Positions 43,821 through 53,968 are shown, numbered from the stretch's first letter. The stretch is DNA of 64,000 nt from SG8-40 sp963792855 (GCA_963792855.1 CAWBXZ010000018.1:1-64000); one strand, 5' to 3'. Made by a program: numbers and translations. The notes: generated by a model not told the origin, from the letters alone.

Positions 43821-45755
43821 ATGGACACCGTCTCTGGCAAACCCCAGCTCAAGAGCACCAGCACCAGGCCTGCTTCCAACAGGAAGGGCAAGACACCGCT
43901 GTCCCGCACGCTGGGTCCGGTTTCGGATCTCGAACGGCACTTGCCGCAGGAATGGTGGAAGGATCTTTTCAACTCCCTCTACCTGAAGACGGACGGGGAT
44001 GTCGTCGAGAACGACCAGAACACCGTGCGGGATATCGATCTGGTCGTGAAAACAACGGGCATTCAGACGACTGATCATATTCTCGACCTGTGCTGCGGAC
44101 AGGGCCGGCACTCACTGGAGCTGGCGTCACGCGGTTTCCGTAACGTGACGGGCGTGGATCGCTCGCGTTACCTGATTCGCCTGGCGCGCAAGCGCGCCCG
44201 CAGCCGAGGTCTGACGGTGACCTTCTCCGAAGGCGACGCGCGCCGCTTTCGCGTCGGTGAAAGCACCAAGGATTGCGTCATGGTCATGGGCAACTCGTTT
44301 GGCTACTTCGAGCGTGAAGACGACGACATCATGGTGCTCGAAGCGATCAAGAAGGTGCTCAAATCCCGCGGCAAGCTGGTGCTCGATCTGGTCGACGGAG
44401 AGTGGATGGCCAAGCATTTCGAGCCGCGCTCCTGGGAGTGGATTGACGAGTCCCATTTCGTCAACCGCGAGCGTTCGCTGTCGTCCGACGGCAAGCGCAT
44501 CGTCTCGCGCGAGGTGATTACCAACTCCGACATCGGCGTACTGGCCGACCAGTTCTACGCCGAGCGCCTCTACACTTATGAGGAAATGCGCCAGCAGTTG
44601 GAGCGCCTCGGATTCACGGACGTTTGCCTGCACGGCACGCTGATATCCGACTCGACGCGCAATCAGGACCTGGGAATGATGGCGCACCGGATGCTCATCA
44701 CCGGCACCGGACCGGAAAAGCGCGAAGTCAAGGCCCCAGCGAAGAAGGACGTCACGCGTGTGACGGTGTTGATGGGGGATCCGGACATGCCGGACGTGGT
44801 GAAAATGGGCGGGCACTTCAATCCGGAGGATCTGGAAACCATCAACATCCTCAAGAAGAACCTTGCCACGCTGCCGCAGTACGAATGCGACTACATGGAC
44901 GATCACCAGTCGATTATCAAGCGATTGCTGACCAATCCGCCAAAGATGGTGATGAACCTGTGCGATGAGGGGTATCGCAACAAGGCAACGATGGAACTGC
45001 ACATCCCCGCTTTGCTCGATTTGCTCAATATCCCGTATACCGGCGCCGGTCCCGGTTGTTTGTCGCTGTGCTACAACAAGGCCAACGTGCGCTCGATTGC
45101 CGAATCACTCGACGTCGATGTGCCAATGGAAACCTTCTTCGAGCCCGACGACCAGGCGGCCAACCTGCCTTCCTATTTCCCGGCGCTCATCAAGCCCAAT
45201 TGTGGCGACAGTTCGATCGGTATCACGCAAAAGGCGGTGGTCAACAACGCCGTGGAACTGATGGCATACATCGATCACCTGCGCGAGATCATGCCCGGTG
45301 TGCCGCTGCTCATCCAGGAATACCTGCAAGGTGCGGAGTACAGCATCGGGCTGATCGGAAACCCCGACAAGTTCGAGGTTTTGCCCGCGCTGGAAGTGGA
45401 TTACAGCCAGCTGCCGACCGATCTACCGAAAATCCTTTCCTACGAGTCGAAATGGGATCCCCATTCTCCGTACTGGACGGCGATCAAGTACAAGGAGGCG
45501 AAACTGGACGAAGAGGCCTATCGCAAGCTCACGCACTTCTCCAGCCGCCTGTTCGAGAGGCTCGAATGCCGGGATTACGCGCGGTTCGATTTCCGTGCCG
45601 ACAGCGAGGGCACGATCAAACTGCTCGAGGTCAACCCCAATCCGGGTTGGTGCTGGGACGGCAAGCTCAATCTGATGGCCGGCTTTGCCGGCATCGAGTA
45701 CGCGCAGATGCTCGAGATGATTCTGAACGCGGCGAAAGAGCGGGTCGGTCTATAG
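43821..45755 (+). CDS. SAM methyltransferase fused to a D-Ala-D-Ala-ligase-like ATP-grasp
   Basis: A 644-residue two-domain protein. Residues ~40-300 are a class I methyltransferase: motif I 'ILDLCCGQGRHSLEL' (87-101), 'GVDRSRYLIRLAR' with the acidic SAM residue, 'VMGNSFGYF'. Residues ~315-640 are an ATP-grasp of the Ddl type: 'MNLCDEGYRN', 'IPYTGAGPGCL', 'ALIKPNCGDSSIGI', 'LIQEYLQGAEYSIGL' and the metal site 'KLLEVNPNPGW'. It would use ATP to join a carboxylate to an amine and a methyl group from SAM; substrates are unknown. An M32 carboxypeptidase gene starts 27 bases later on the same strand. AT-rich DNA (43740-43790) precedes it, probably the promoter. Confidence 0.9.
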   Translation: MDTVSGKPQLKSTSTRPASNRKGKTPLSRTLGPVSDLERHLPQEWWKDLFNSLYLKTDGDVVENDQNTVRDIDLVVKTTGIQTTDHILDLCCGQGRHSLELASRGFRNVTGVDRSRYLIRLARKRARSRGLTVTFSEGDARRFRVGESTKDCVMVMGNSFGYFEREDDDIMVLEAIKKVLKSRGKLVLDLVDGEWMAKHFEPRSWEWIDESHFVNRERSLSSDGKRIVSREVITNSDIGVLADQFYAERLYTYEEMRQQLERLGFTDVCLHGTLISDSTRNQDLGMMAHRMLITGTGPEKREVKAPAKKDVTRVTVLMGDPDMPDVVKMGGHFNPEDLETINILKKNLATLPQYECDYMDDHQSIIKRLLTNPPKMVMNLCDEGYRNKATMELHIPALLDLLNIPYTGAGPGCLSLCYNKANVRSIAESLDVDVPMETFFEPDDQAANLPSYFPALIKPNCGDSSIGITQKAVVNNAVELMAYIDHLREIMPGVPLLIQEYLQGAEYSIGLIGNPDKFEVLPALEVDYSQLPTDLPKILSYESKWDPHSPYWTAIKYKEAKLDEEAYRKLTHFSSRLFERLECRDYARFDFRADSEGTIKLLEVNPNPGWCWDGKLNLMAGFAGIEYAQMLEMILNAAKERVGL

Positions 45756-45782
45756 GAAACGTTCCGGGAGGCTTGTCTGCCG

Positions 45783-47297
45783 ATGAGGCCTCGTGCGATG
45801 AGCCAGAATAACGCCTACCAGCAGCTCGAAAAGCGTTTCCGGCGCATTCACCTGCTCAGGAGCATCGGCCATCTGCTGCGCTGGGACGGCGAAGTCATGA
45901 TGCCGTCGGGTAGCAGCGGGATTCGCGCCGAGCAACTTTCGCTTCTGGAGACCGAAAGCAATTCCATTCTGCGTTCCAGGCAGACCGGCGTGTTGCTCGA
46001 CCGCGCCGAGAAACACGGCACCTCCCTGGATGACTGGCAGCAAGCCAACCTTCGTGAGATGCGCCGGTTATGGGTGCATGCGAATGCGATTCCCAATCGA
46101 TTGGTCAATGCGTTTCACCGCGCAACCACGGGCGCGGACATGCAATGGCGTCGTGCGGTAGAGCAGGACGACTTCAACGTGCTTGTGCCGCATCTCGAAA
46201 AAGTGATTGCGGTGGTGCGCGAAAAGGGCCGATATGTGGGTGCTGCGCTGGGCTGTTCGGCCTACGATGCCTTGCTGGACGAGCATGACCCCGGGCGCAC
46301 CACAGCCGACATCAACAGCGCCTTTCAGACACTGAGTGCTGAATTGCCGCCTTTGATCACTGCCATACTCGAGCGCCAATCGGACATGCCGCCGGTCGAA
46401 CTTTCGACGCCGGTTCCGGTAGCGCGGCAGAAGGACCTCGGGCGGAAGGTCATGAAGGCGCTCGGCTTTCCGTTTAACAAGGGCCGCCTCGACGAGAGCC
46501 TTCATCCGTTTACCGAAGGCACTGCCGAAGACATTCGAATCACCTCGCGTTTTGACAGGAACGACTTTCTCACCGGATTCATGGGCGTGTTGCACGAAAC
46601 CGGCCATGCCATGTACGACTACAGCTTGCCTGCGGGTTGGGCGACGCAGCCGGTGGGGCGTGACCGCGGCATGGCTATCCATGAAAGCCAGGCGCTGTTT
46701 CTGGAAATGATGATTGGCCGCAGCCGTTCGTTCATGAAGTTTTGTGCCCCGATGATCGCCAGGACTTTCCGCATGGAAAGCGCACAATGGTCACCGGATA
46801 ACTTGTACTGTCTTGCAACCCGGGTAAAGCGCAGTCTTGTCCGCATGGATGCGGATGAGGTGACCTATCCGTTGCACGTCATACTGCGTTGCGAACTGGA
46901 GGAGGAGTTGTTCAGCGGCGCGCTGGAGGTTCGGCATTTGGCGCAGGCATGGAACGACAAGATGCGGCTCTACCTCGGCGTGGCGCCCGGAAGCGACTCG
47001 AAGGGATGCCTGCAGGATTCGCACTGGCCGCTTGGTTACTTTGGTTACTTTTCCACCTATTTGATGGGCATCGTCATCGCAGCGCAATTGTTTTCGGCTT
47101 TGCAGCGTGACAATCCCGATGTGATGCGTCAGATCGAGTCGGGCGAATTTGGCCCGCTGTTTGATTGGCTTGATCGGACTATATATGGTCAGGCAGCGAA
47201 ACTGACCACAGAGCAGTTACTGGTGCGGGCTACCGGAGAGGACGCGAATCCGGCGCATTTTCTTGGCTATGTCCGCACGAAATACCTGCCGGCCTGA
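45783..47297 (+). CDS. M32 family carboxypeptidase (Taq type)
   Basis: A 504-residue zinc metallocarboxypeptidase. The metal motif HETGH (HExxH) is in 'VLHETGHAMYD', with 'GMAIHESQALFLEM' holding the further Glu ligand, and 'TSRFDRNDFLTGFMG'-type sequence just before. M32 enzymes trim amino acids from C-termini of peptides. GGGAGG lies 11 bases before the ATG at 45783. Paired with the methyltransferase-ATP-grasp gene, it could hydrolyse that enzyme's product or supply its substrate; the pairing is seen, the role is inferred. Confidence 0.92.
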   Translation: MRPRAMSQNNAYQQLEKRFRRIHLLRSIGHLLRWDGEVMMPSGSSGIRAEQLSLLETESNSILRSRQTGVLLDRAEKHGTSLDDWQQANLREMRRLWVHANAIPNRLVNAFHRATTGADMQWRRAVEQDDFNVLVPHLEKVIAVVREKGRYVGAALGCSAYDALLDEHDPGRTTADINSAFQTLSAELPPLITAILERQSDMPPVELSTPVPVARQKDLGRKVMKALGFPFNKGRLDESLHPFTEGTAEDIRITSRFDRNDFLTGFMGVLHETGHAMYDYSLPAGWATQPVGRDRGMAIHESQALFLEMMIGRSRSFMKFCAPMIARTFRMESAQWSPDNLYCLATRVKRSLVRMDADEVTYPLHVILRCELEEELFSGALEVRHLAQAWNDKMRLYLGVAPGSDSKGCLQDSHWPLGYFGYFSTYLMGIVIAAQLFSALQRDNPDVMRQIESGEFGPLFDWLDRTIYGQAAKLTTEQLLVRATGEDANPAHFLGYVRTKYLPA

Positions 47298-47363
47298 GAT
47301 CCGGTGGCCGGTATCAAGCAAGCCAGGCTTGTGGCTGGCGTCGTGCCGTCGGCGCGCCTCGAT

Positions 47364-48845
47364 CTACCGTGAAGCCGTGTAGCTTTCGTAATTGTAGGTG
47401 GCACGCGTGTCCTCGGTATCGAGGGACTGGTGTAATTTTCCGTCGGCGTCCTCGATGACGACGGTGGTTTCCTCGCTGGAGCGCAGGCGGTGCGGAATCA
47501 GCGTGTCCGGCTCGGCAATAATTTCCATACTCTTGACGATGGTGATCTGTTTGAGCCGGACCTTGTGGCCCAGGGATTTTTCCAGAAAACGCTTCATCGC
47601 CAGGCGGTAGTCGTCACCGGCAACCGTGGCAGTTTGCAACAGCGTAACGCAGCCCTGCCTGGAGTCGGAGCAGGGCGCAAAGCCGGAAATCCGGCGCGAC
47701 ACGCGCATCACGAACGGCGTATCGCCAAGCGGTGGCGCGTAGTATGTCTCGTTGAATTGGTAGGTTTGACCGGGCACGTACGAGCTCCCGACCCAGCCGC
47801 CAATGGTTCTGTTCCATTCATTGGTTGCAGAAGCCGCGATGAATTCCTCGGTAAGACCGGGTTTCAGCAGTGCGAGGAGCTTGTCTTTCTGATCCATTGC
47901 CTCGGGTGGCAGGCTGGAAACCAGTGCGTTCTCGACGCGGCGCTGGTATGCGGGAAGGTTGGCCACGCGAATAAATTCCCCGTCCCGGCTGACAACATAG
48001 TCGGGAATCTCGGCGCCGAGCTGTTTTCTCAACGCGCGGGTGTCGTTGCCCGCCAGCGGCTGTTCCGCGCCGGTGTTCTGACTCATTATCCGCGTGCTGA
48101 CGACCAGTTCATTTTCGTTTCCCGGCCGTACTGTGGTCAGATAGATTGCCTTGAGTTCGCTCGCCCGCCCCCGCGATACGGACTTCTGGCGGAAGTCGAC
48201 CGCGGACTGGAGCGACTCCGGCCAGGCGAAAGTGAGGGAAATTCGTCGCCTCGGCGGTCTTGAGTCCAGTGACTCGCGGAAGCTGGCGATTACCCGGTCG
48301 AGTACTTTGCCTTCTTGCGGGTAATCACTTGCGGCGGTCCAGCCGATCACATGATGCAGGGCGGTGTCGCCTCTGATGACGGTGCTTACATAGGTCAGGC
48401 GCATATCGCCGACATCGCCGCTGACGACATGGCAGTGCGCAGGCGCGCCATTGATTTCAAGTGTTTGTTCGGCAACGATCGTCGAGTTCGGCAAACTGTC
48501 GACCAGACCCTGTGCATAGCTGCGTGAAAACTCCGCAACCGTGGCTGCGGCAATCTCGCCGGGAAGGTAGGAGTTGACCAGCAAAAAGGTTTTGCTGTTG
48601 CCTTCGGCAACACGGATTGCAGCCTCGCGCCCGAAATCGGGCCGGACCGTCCACGTGGCGGGTATCGACAACTCCGATACACCGTCGTCGGAGAATACGG
48701 TCCTGGCAAGAGGCCCCTGTATCGAAGCTTCGGATTCTTTCGAAGGGGCAGCGCAACCGGCAATCAGTAAACCGGCCAATGCGCAGACAAGCAGAGGGCG
48801 GCAGGTCTGCAACGCCGGGATTACCAGTGTGATGAGTATGCGCAT
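47364..48845 (-). CDS. Putative lipoprotein with DUF1795/PsbP-like N-terminal part
   Basis: A 493-residue protein with a lipoprotein signal ('LLVCALAGLLIAGC', lipobox IAGC at ~31). Residues ~50-190 resemble the PsbP/DUF1795 pattern ('ELSIPATWTVRPDF', 'YAQGLVDSLPNS', 'INGAPAHCHVVSGDV'); the rest has no recognised domain. It is convergent with the M32 gene, 66 bases apart, and no clear terminator is seen between them. Function unknown. Confidence 0.75.
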   Translation of the reverse strand: MRILITLVIPALQTCRPLLVCALAGLLIAGCAAPSKESEASIQGPLARTVFSDDGVSELSIPATWTVRPDFGREAAIRVAEGNSKTFLLVNSYLPGEIAAATVAEFSRSYAQGLVDSLPNSTIVAEQTLEINGAPAHCHVVSGDVGDMRLTYVSTVIRGDTALHHVIGWTAASDYPQEGKVLDRVIASFRESLDSRPPRRRISLTFAWPESLQSAVDFRQKSVSRGRASELKAIYLTTVRPGNENELVVSTRIMSQNTGAEQPLAGNDTRALRKQLGAEIPDYVVSRDGEFIRVANLPAYQRRVENALVSSLPPEAMDQKDKLLALLKPGLTEEFIAASATNEWNRTIGGWVGSSYVPGQTYQFNETYYAPPLGDTPFVMRVSRRISGFAPCSDSRQGCVTLLQTATVAGDDYRLAMKRFLEKSLGHKVRLKQITIVKSMEIIAEPDTLIPHRLRSSEETTVVIEDADGKLHQSLDTEDTRATYNYESYTASR

Positions 48846-49081
48846 GGTGTGATTGCGGGTGGTGTGCGGTAATGTTCAGCAACCTCTGTGCCATTCGCGG
48901 AGCGGTTGCCGTGGTAACACTGGCTGCCTTTCCGATGTGCAGCGCGCGGTTTCTGCGCGTTGCAGGAGGCCGCAAACGCGATGTGCTGGTCCGCATCGCG
49001 CGAGCCCTCGTTGCACCGGGTAGCGCGACGAACGCAAACCAGGCGTACCGTACCCGGCGAGCGGAAAGTCGTGACGATCGG

Positions 49082-50014
49082 CTATTGCGACAGACCCATC
49101 AGTGTCTTGATATGTATGCAGGCGCTGCGCGCCAGTGCGTCGAGGTCGTAACCGCCTTCCAGTGCCGAGACAATCCGCCCCGCACAGTGCTCGTCCGCAT
49201 AACCGATCAGTTGCGCGGTGATCCATTGGTAATCGTTTTCGGTCCACCTGAGGTCGGCGAGCGGGTCGAGGCGGTGGCCGTCAAAGCCGGCAGACAACAG
49301 CAGCAACTGCGGCTGGAAATCGTTCAATGCAGGAAACCACGCATCGTTAACGGCCTGCCGCAAGGCATCGCCATCGCTGCCGGCTTGCAGCGGACAATGG
49401 ATAACATTCGGTGCTGCCAGTGCCGGTTCGGGAAAAGGGTAAAACGGATGCTGATAGGCGGAACAGTAAAGCACCGAAGAATTGTGCGCGAAGATATCCT
49501 CGGTGCCGTTGCCATGGTGGACGTCGAAATCGAGAATGGCGATGCGTTCGAGTCCGTGTTCAGCCAGTGCGTGAGCGGCGCCTACGGCGACATTGTTGAA
49601 AAAGCAGAATCCCGTTGCACGAGCGCGTTCGGCATGGTGTCCGGGCGGGCGTACGGCGCAAAAAGCATTGCGCACCCGGCCGGTCAGGACGAGGTCGACC
49701 GCTGCAATCACGGCGCCTGCGGCGTGCAGCGCGGCGTCGAGACTGTGCGGGTTCATCGACGTGTCCGGGTCCAGATGCACGTTGCCCCGTTGCGGAGCAA
49801 GTGCAAAAATTTCGTCAACGTATTGTTGTTGGTGCGCGCGCACCAGTTGTTGCCTGGTCGCGGCCGGAGCGTCAACCTTGTGGAGGAAATCCGACAGCCG
49901 TTGCGCGATCAACTGGTCCTCGATGGCGCGAATGCGCGCAGGGCTCTCCGGATGGTATTGACCCATGTCATGCAGCAGACATGAGGGGTGTGTTAAATAA
50001 GCGGTTTGATGCAT
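49082..50014 (-). CDS. Histone deacetylase family protein
   Basis: A 310-residue arginase/HDAC-fold deacetylase. Seen: 'RPPGHHAE' with the paired catalytic His, 'ILDFDVHHGNGTEDIF' with zinc ligands Asp and His, and 'LLSAGFDGHRLDPL' with the other zinc Asp. Bacterial members deacetylate acetyl-lysine, acetylpolyamines or similar amides. ATG at 50014 preferred over the TTG three bases upstream. It is divergent from a PatZ-like acetyltransferase gene, 236 bases away, which suggests opposing acetylation and deacetylation. Confidence 0.92.
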   Translation of the reverse strand: MHQTAYLTHPSCLLHDMGQYHPESPARIRAIEDQLIAQRLSDFLHKVDAPAATRQQLVRAHQQQYVDEIFALAPQRGNVHLDPDTSMNPHSLDAALHAAGAVIAAVDLVLTGRVRNAFCAVRPPGHHAERARATGFCFFNNVAVGAAHALAEHGLERIAILDFDVHHGNGTEDIFAHNSSVLYCSAYQHPFYPFPEPALAAPNVIHCPLQAGSDGDALRQAVNDAWFPALNDFQPQLLLLSAGFDGHRLDPLADLRWTENDYQWITAQLIGYADEHCAGRIVSALEGGYDLDALARSACIHIKTLMGLSQ

Positions 50015-50250
50015 CAACGGGTCCAGTCAAAGCGCAACTGCCGGGGAGGCTGCGCGACCGGGCGGGGTGCTGGCGCAAGCTCCGGAGGTTGGGAGGTGGT
50101 AGTCATGGCGTTGTTCGCTTCGTCCGTCCTTGGTGCCGACGAGGATTTCCGTCGATCGATGCTTGCTGAAAACAGCTGGTGGAACAGATTGGGATTGTCG
50201 CATCCGGTAGCCGCAGTATCTCGTCATTGTGTCCAGGTATCCGATCCAGA

Positions 50251-52956
50251 ATGAAACATTATCTCAAGACGCTGTTTGAACCTGCATCGATTGCCTTGTT
50301 CGGTGCGAGCGAACGGGAAGGCTCGGTCGGCACGGTGGTGCTGCACAATCTGCTGGCCGACAAGTTCAAAGGCCGGATTTTTCCGGTCAATCCCGCGCAC
50401 GACCAAGTGCAGGGCCAAAGATGTTATCGAAGTCTCGATGACGTCGATGACAAGGTCGATCTGGCCGTTGTCGCTGCGCCCGCGCGTGTTGTGCCGGAGA
50501 TTATCGAGCAATGCGGTCAGGCGGGTATTCGCAATGCCGTGATTCTCTCGGCTGGCTTCCGGGAGGTCGGCACGCAAGGGCGCAAGCTCGAAGCGCAGGT
50601 ACTGTCCAGCGCGCGTCGCTATGGCTTGCGTTTTGTCGGGCCGAACTGCCTCGGAATCATGCGCCCGGAGATCGGTTTCAACGCGACTTTCAACAAAGGC
50701 GGTGCGCACGCGGGAAAACTTGCTCTGGTGTCCCAGTCGGGTGCGCTGTGCACGGCGATTCTGGACTGGGCCTACGGGCAGGAAATCGGTTTTTCCTCCG
50801 TCATCTCGATGGGTATTTCGGCCGACATAGGCTTTGGCGAGGTGCTCGATTATCTGGTTTACGACCATCGCACAGAGAGCATCCTGCTCTATATCGAGGG
50901 CATCGGAAACGCGCGCGCGTTCATGAGCGGCTTGCGTGCTGCGGCGCGTGTCAAGCCGGTCATGGTGGTGAAGGTAGGGCGCCACGAAAGCGGGGCACAG
51001 GCGGTCATGTCGCATACCGGCGCGCTGGTGGGCGCCGACGAAGTGTTCGACGCGGCCATGCAGCGGGCCGGCGTGGTGCGCGGGCGCCGGATCAATGATC
51101 TGTTCAACGTCGCTACCGTCCTCGAATCGGGCCAGCGTACTCGGGGTGACCGGCTGGCCATCGTGACCAACGGCGGCGGTCCCGCCGCGATCGCAAGCGA
51201 TCATGCCAGCGATCTTGGCATCCCGCTGGCCCAATTGGCACCGGAGACGATCTCGCAACTCGACGCAGTTTTGCCGCCAACCTGGTCGCGCGCCAATCCG
51301 GTCGATATCATCGGCGACGCCAGCGCCGAACGTTACGAAAAAGCGATCCGCATCTGCCAGCGCGACCCCAATACCGACGGCGTGTTGGTCATCCTTTCGC
51401 CGCAGGCGATGACCGACCCGCTGCGGGTGGCGCAAGGGGTGGTGGGTCTGGTGAAAGACTCGCGCAAGCCATTGCTGACCTGCTGGATGGGAGGAGGCCA
51501 GGTCGAAGCCGCACGCGAGCTAATGGCGCATGCTGATGTGCCGGTCTTTCGCACGCCGGAATCGGCAGTGGAAGGTTTTTCGTATCTGGCGAATTTTTAC
51601 CGCAACCAGCAATTATTGTTGCAGACGCCGGGGCCGATCCGGCGCAATCACCAACCGGATGTCGAGGGCGCCCGGCTGATCATAGAGAGCGTCCTGGCCG
51701 AGCAGCGCACCGTGCTCACCGAACTGGAGTCGTCGGCCCTGCTGGCGGCCTTTGGCATTCCTGCGGTGCGCGCCGGATTGGCACGCTCGGCCACGGAAGC
51801 GCTTTTGCTGGCGCAATCGATTGGATTCCCGGTGGCGATGAAGGTCTATTCTCTCGACATCTCGCACAAGTCCGATGTCGGCGGCGTGCGCCTGGGCATC
51901 ACCAACTCGGCTGGTGTGCAGAGCGCGTACCGGGAAATCATCGAAACGGTCAAACAACAGAAGCCGGAAGCGAACATCACCGGGGTGGTGGTCGAGTCGA
52001 TGTACAACGACGTCAACGGACGCGAACTGCTGGTGGGACTGAATTTCGATCCGGTCTTCGGCCCGTCCGTGTCCTTCGGAGCCGGCGGTACGGCAGTCGA
52101 GGTATTGCGCGATTGCGCCGTGGCGCTGCCGCCGATCAACCGGCTCCTGGCCGAGGACATGATTGCCAGAACGAGAGTTGCGAAAATGCTGGGGCCTTTC
52201 CGGAACATGCCGGCCGCGTCTGTGGAAGACATCGTGCAGACGTTGTTGCGGGTCTCGGAAATGGCGTGCGAATTACCCGAGATCAGGGAACTCGACATCA
52301 ATCCGCTGATTGCCAATGAAAATGGCGTGGTGGCGGTCGACGCGCGTGTCGTGGTGGCACATCAACCGGCGGGGCGCGCCCCTTACGCGCACATGGCGAT
52401 CCCGCCTTACCCGAGCCATCTGGTCAGCAAGCAACAGTTGCCCGACGGCATCAGCCTGGTCATCCGTCCGATCCGGCCGGAGGACGCGGAGATCGAACGG
52501 GACTTCGTGCGTTATCTGTCGCCGCAGTCGAAGTACCTGCGCTTCATGTACAACCTCTCCGAGTTGTCTCCGGAAATGCTCGCGCGGTTTACCCAGATCG
52601 ATTACGACCGTGAAATGGCACTCATCGCGGTGATCGACAAGGGCGGGCGCGAAACCGAAATCGGTGTTGCCCGTTACATCATCAATGCCGACGGCGTGAG
52701 TTGTGAGTTTGCCATCGTAGTGGGCGACGAATGGCGTCGCCGGGGGATTGCCGGCCGCCTGATGGGAAAGTTGCTCGAATGCGCGCGCGACAGGGGGCTT
52801 GAGTCGATGGAGGGTTTCGTCCTGCGCGACAACAAGGAGATGATTGATTTCTGCAAGTCTCTCGGATTCTCGGTCGAGCGAGACTCGGACGATCCACACC
52901 TCGTGCGTGTCGCCAGGGATTTGAACAGCAGGGAATTCACCGCCAGGGATGTGTGA
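50251..52956 (+). CDS. PatZ-like protein acetyltransferase: NDP-forming acyl-CoA synthetase fused to GNAT
   Basis: A 901-residue protein: CoA-binding and succinyl-CoA-synthetase-like domains (1-~460), an ATP-grasp_5 domain (~480-710) and a GNAT domain (~735-895) with the acetyl-CoA loop RRRGIAG at ~829. This is the layout of E. coli PatZ/Salmonella Pat, which acetylate lysines of enzymes such as acetyl-CoA synthetase. In this protein 'MSHTGALVG' keeps His255, the place of the phospho-His of ADP-forming acetyl-CoA synthetases, so it may also retain ligase activity; in Salmonella Pat the synthetase part is reported inactive. Start at 50251 ('MKHYLKTLFEPASIALFGAS') fits the family. Confidence 0.9.
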   Translation: MKHYLKTLFEPASIALFGASEREGSVGTVVLHNLLADKFKGRIFPVNPAHDQVQGQRCYRSLDDVDDKVDLAVVAAPARVVPEIIEQCGQAGIRNAVILSAGFREVGTQGRKLEAQVLSSARRYGLRFVGPNCLGIMRPEIGFNATFNKGGAHAGKLALVSQSGALCTAILDWAYGQEIGFSSVISMGISADIGFGEVLDYLVYDHRTESILLYIEGIGNARAFMSGLRAAARVKPVMVVKVGRHESGAQAVMSHTGALVGADEVFDAAMQRAGVVRGRRINDLFNVATVLESGQRTRGDRLAIVTNGGGPAAIASDHASDLGIPLAQLAPETISQLDAVLPPTWSRANPVDIIGDASAERYEKAIRICQRDPNTDGVLVILSPQAMTDPLRVAQGVVGLVKDSRKPLLTCWMGGGQVEAARELMAHADVPVFRTPESAVEGFSYLANFYRNQQLLLQTPGPIRRNHQPDVEGARLIIESVLAEQRTVLTELESSALLAAFGIPAVRAGLARSATEALLLAQSIGFPVAMKVYSLDISHKSDVGGVRLGITNSAGVQSAYREIIETVKQQKPEANITGVVVESMYNDVNGRELLVGLNFDPVFGPSVSFGAGGTAVEVLRDCAVALPPINRLLAEDMIARTRVAKMLGPFRNMPAASVEDIVQTLLRVSEMACELPEIRELDINPLIANENGVVAVDARVVVAHQPAGRAPYAHMAIPPYPSHLVSKQQLPDGISLVIRPIRPEDAEIERDFVRYLSPQSKYLRFMYNLSELSPEMLARFTQIDYDREMALIAVIDKGGRETEIGVARYIINADGVSCEFAIVVGDEWRRRGIAGRLMGKLLECARDRGLESMEGFVLRDNKEMIDFCKSLGFSVERDSDDPHLVRVARDLNSREFTARDV

Positions 52957-53085
52957 ACAGGTTGTAACGGCTTGGCGCCCGTTCTGTGTCCCGGGGTCGG
53001 CACCATCAGGAACGGCATGCCGGTGCATTCGTTTCCCGGTCTGGCGGTAAACGGAGCACGTCGACCAAATATCTGCTAACTGGCC

Positions 53086-53907
53086 CTAGCGAGCAGCACG
53101 CTTCGATGACGGTTTTTGTGCCGCCTTGCCGGGCTGCGAGCCACTTGCCTCGATGTATCCCAGTTGCCGGGAGATGGATGCGACTGCTTCCATCAACGGT
53201 TTGCTGTAGCGGGACGCTTCGCCGACGCGAAACAATGGTATCGAGACGCTGAGGCTGGCGACAGGCCGATCACTGTCTTCCAGAATGGCGGCGCCGAAGC
53301 AGACGATCCCTGTTTCGTTTTCCTGATCGTCGCGAACGTAGCCTTGCTTGCGCGCTTTGGCGACGGATTTCTTCAGTTTCCCGGGATCGGTCGTCGTGTG
53401 CCGGGTGATTGCCGGCAACGCGAGCCTGTCGATCAGCGCGTTGGCTTCGGCAACGGGCAATGCGCTCAGGTAGGCCTTGCCGACGCCGGTGGAGTGCATC
53501 GGCACACGCGTGCCGATCGACGAGGCCATGCGCACGGCCTGACGGCTTTCGATCTTGTCGATGTAGACCAGTTCGTCGCCGGCGGGTATTGCCAGGTGAA
53601 CGGTCTCACCGGTCGCGTCCCGCAACTGCCCGAGAACCGGTGCTGCGATTTTGCGCACATCGTTGTGATCCAGGGCGGTGCGCGCCAGATTGACCAAACG
53701 TCCTCCCAGCCGGTACCGGTTGTCCCGTGTCGCTTCGATCAGCCCCTCGGCTTCGAGCGAGGCGATGATGCGGTAGAGCGTCGGCCGCGTCAGCCCGCAT
53801 TGCTTCATCAGATCGGTGCGGCTCAACGCATCTCCCGCGTCCGCAATCAGTTGAAGGACGCCAATGCTTCGCGCAAAACTTTGTGCGCCTTGAACCGCAT
53901 TCGCCAT
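53086..53907 (-). CDS. IclR family transcriptional regulator
   Basis: A 273-residue IclR protein. N-terminal winged helix-turn-helix: 'SFARSIGVLQLIADAG' then 'LSRTDLMKQCGLTRPTLYRIIASLEAEGLI'-type sequence; the C-terminal ligand domain has 'VHLAIPAGDELVYIDKIESRQAVR' type and 'MHSTGVGKAYLSAL' motifs. AAGGAGG precedes the ATG. It is divergent from an SDR/cupin/RraA set, with a strong inverted repeat in between, so it very likely regulates that set and itself. The ligand is unknown. The tail after ~245 is Lys/Ala rich. Confidence 0.93.
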   Translation of the reverse strand: MANAVQGAQSFARSIGVLQLIADAGDALSRTDLMKQCGLTRPTLYRIIASLEAEGLIEATRDNRYRLGGRLVNLARTALDHNDVRKIAAPVLGQLRDATGETVHLAIPAGDELVYIDKIESRQAVRMASSIGTRVPMHSTGVGKAYLSALPVAEANALIDRLALPAITRHTTTDPGKLKKSVAKARKQGYVRDDQENETGIVCFGAAILEDSDRPVASLSVSIPLFRVGEASRYSKPLMEAVASISRQLGYIEASGSQPGKAAQKPSSKRAAR

Positions 53908-53968
53908 CGGTTGGTTTCCTCCTTGAACGCGCTGGTTGACAGTGTCGGGGCGATTGTGACATTCTCAT

